Source: Prostheceraeus crozeri (Eukaryota; Platyhelminthes; Polycladida; Euryleptidae). Taken from it: 64,000 nt of DNA. The DNA lies in NCBI GenBank assembly GCA_907163375.1, contig CAJQUW010005784.1:310001-374000 (forward strand), in the 5' to 3' direction. A model generated the notes under the pieces. It saw only the letters and a list, made by a program, of their open reading frames with translations, did no database searches and had not been told where the DNA came from. The position numbers were made by a program, and so were the translations under genes. Of the stretch, positions 63,211 through 64,000 are shown piece by piece; within the stretch, counting starts at the first letter, position 1, and every line of letters begins with the position of its first letter.

Positions 63211-64000
63211 CAGATAGTGGTATTTACTGCTATTTACTCCTACTTGATATCTACTGATTCTTGTTACATGTGCTAAATTTTTTTCCCATTGTTGCACCAA
63301 GTCTGACTTGGTTCTACAAAAAAGTATGTTACAAGAAAGAAAGTCATAAACATGTAGATATGTTCATATAATATAGCCGCTACTGACAACGGGTCTGGGT
63401 TCAGACAATGAAAATTTGTGAAAGTCTGGTAAGCAGCGTCTTGACATCTTTGTGTACTGAATTATTTTGTGCTTTTTGTGATAGATGTATACATGTGTAT
63501 TGTGCAGTCATGTACTAGGGCTTATATAGATGTACATGCACATGTGTCTACGCAAAATTGTCAATGCTTGGCCAAGGCCAGCAAACAATTGGGTCGGTTG
63601 ACTCAAACGTTCATTCTATGACGTGTTGTATTACTTGCAGATAGAAATGCATGCGTGGTGAAAAATGGTGAGACTGTGTCGTTCCAGCTTGTTGTCAGTT
63701 GCAGATTTTGACAGTGCTAGATAATGTATGGATGGCTTCAGTCATTTAATTGACTTGGATCATGTTTTGGCTCAGTCTGATGGAGTTGTCGTACGATATA
63801 TTACCATGAACTATAAACATCAAAACATGACGACCTGCAGAGCATAAAATAAGTCACCGCTCTCAGATGGATGTATTGGTTCGATTCTGGAAGAAAGAAA
63901 ATCAACAAGCATAACAAGGTATCTAAGTTCCGAATTTTTAGATCACACGTCAGCCTCAAACTTGCTTGATGCTTTATGGCGAGTTTTAGAACCTTTGGGA
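63211..64000. other. Unassigned DNA to window end
   Basis: No frame or family signal; probably inside the transposon that starts at 63103. Confidence 0.3.

Overview
This is animal (metazoan) nuclear DNA. The evidence is a spliceosomal mitochondrial complex I gene (NDUFS8), GT-AG introns, AATAAA signals, and a dense mix of DNA transposons, a Penelope-like element, Gypsy fragments and a LINE. The mix, including a viral-type PolB element, suggests an invertebrate, probably marine, but the sequence does not settle the phylum. Functions were read from motifs and from splice, TATA and repeat patterns by eye; no search was run.

Bases 1-13,400 hold the right part of an endogenous virus-like or Polinton/adintovirus-like element that is cut by the left window edge. 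On the + strand are two paralogous open frames of a family that I associate with such elements. On the - strand is a protein-primed-type family B DNA polymerase with two N-terminal zinc fingers, whose ATG is separated from the body by two very small introns. Next come a small + strand gene and three - strand genes (84, 88 and about 396 aa). Each of these three is followed directly by a copy of the same 141-bp, strongly structured sequence. The polymerase and all three genes have a TATATAA box at a sensible place. The element seems to end in an inverted unit plus about five 290-bp tandem units punctuated by G8-G11 tracts.

Bases 13,400-38,100 hold no recognisable host gene and are a nest of transposons: a dead mariner-like copy, two related inverted MITEs, and an internally deleted piggyBac (TTAA ends at 19,079 and 36,799). 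The piggyBac is split by a 13.5-kb TIR-bounded insertion, which contains a second 7.4-kb TIR-bounded insertion, which in turn contains a Penelope-like element. An apparently intact 2.8-kb hAT with a perfect 8-bp target duplication sits in the right arm of the piggyBac, and a 990-bp hAT-type MITE lies just outside.

Bases 39,254-43,556 (- strand) carry three coding exons of NDUFS8, with all matched residues intact. Its introns contain tRNA-like SINE pieces, an hAT remnant and an 87-bp tandem array. The first exon, with the start and transit peptide, was not found.

Bases 44,000-64,000 hold a foldback palindrome, a 5-kb TIR element carrying a Gypsy RNase H-integrase fragment, a partial second copy of that TIR element, a Tigger-like fragment, a degraded Gypsy integrase, a dead LINE, and a duplicated segment whose second copy is interrupted by another transposon end. 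No host gene was recognised there.
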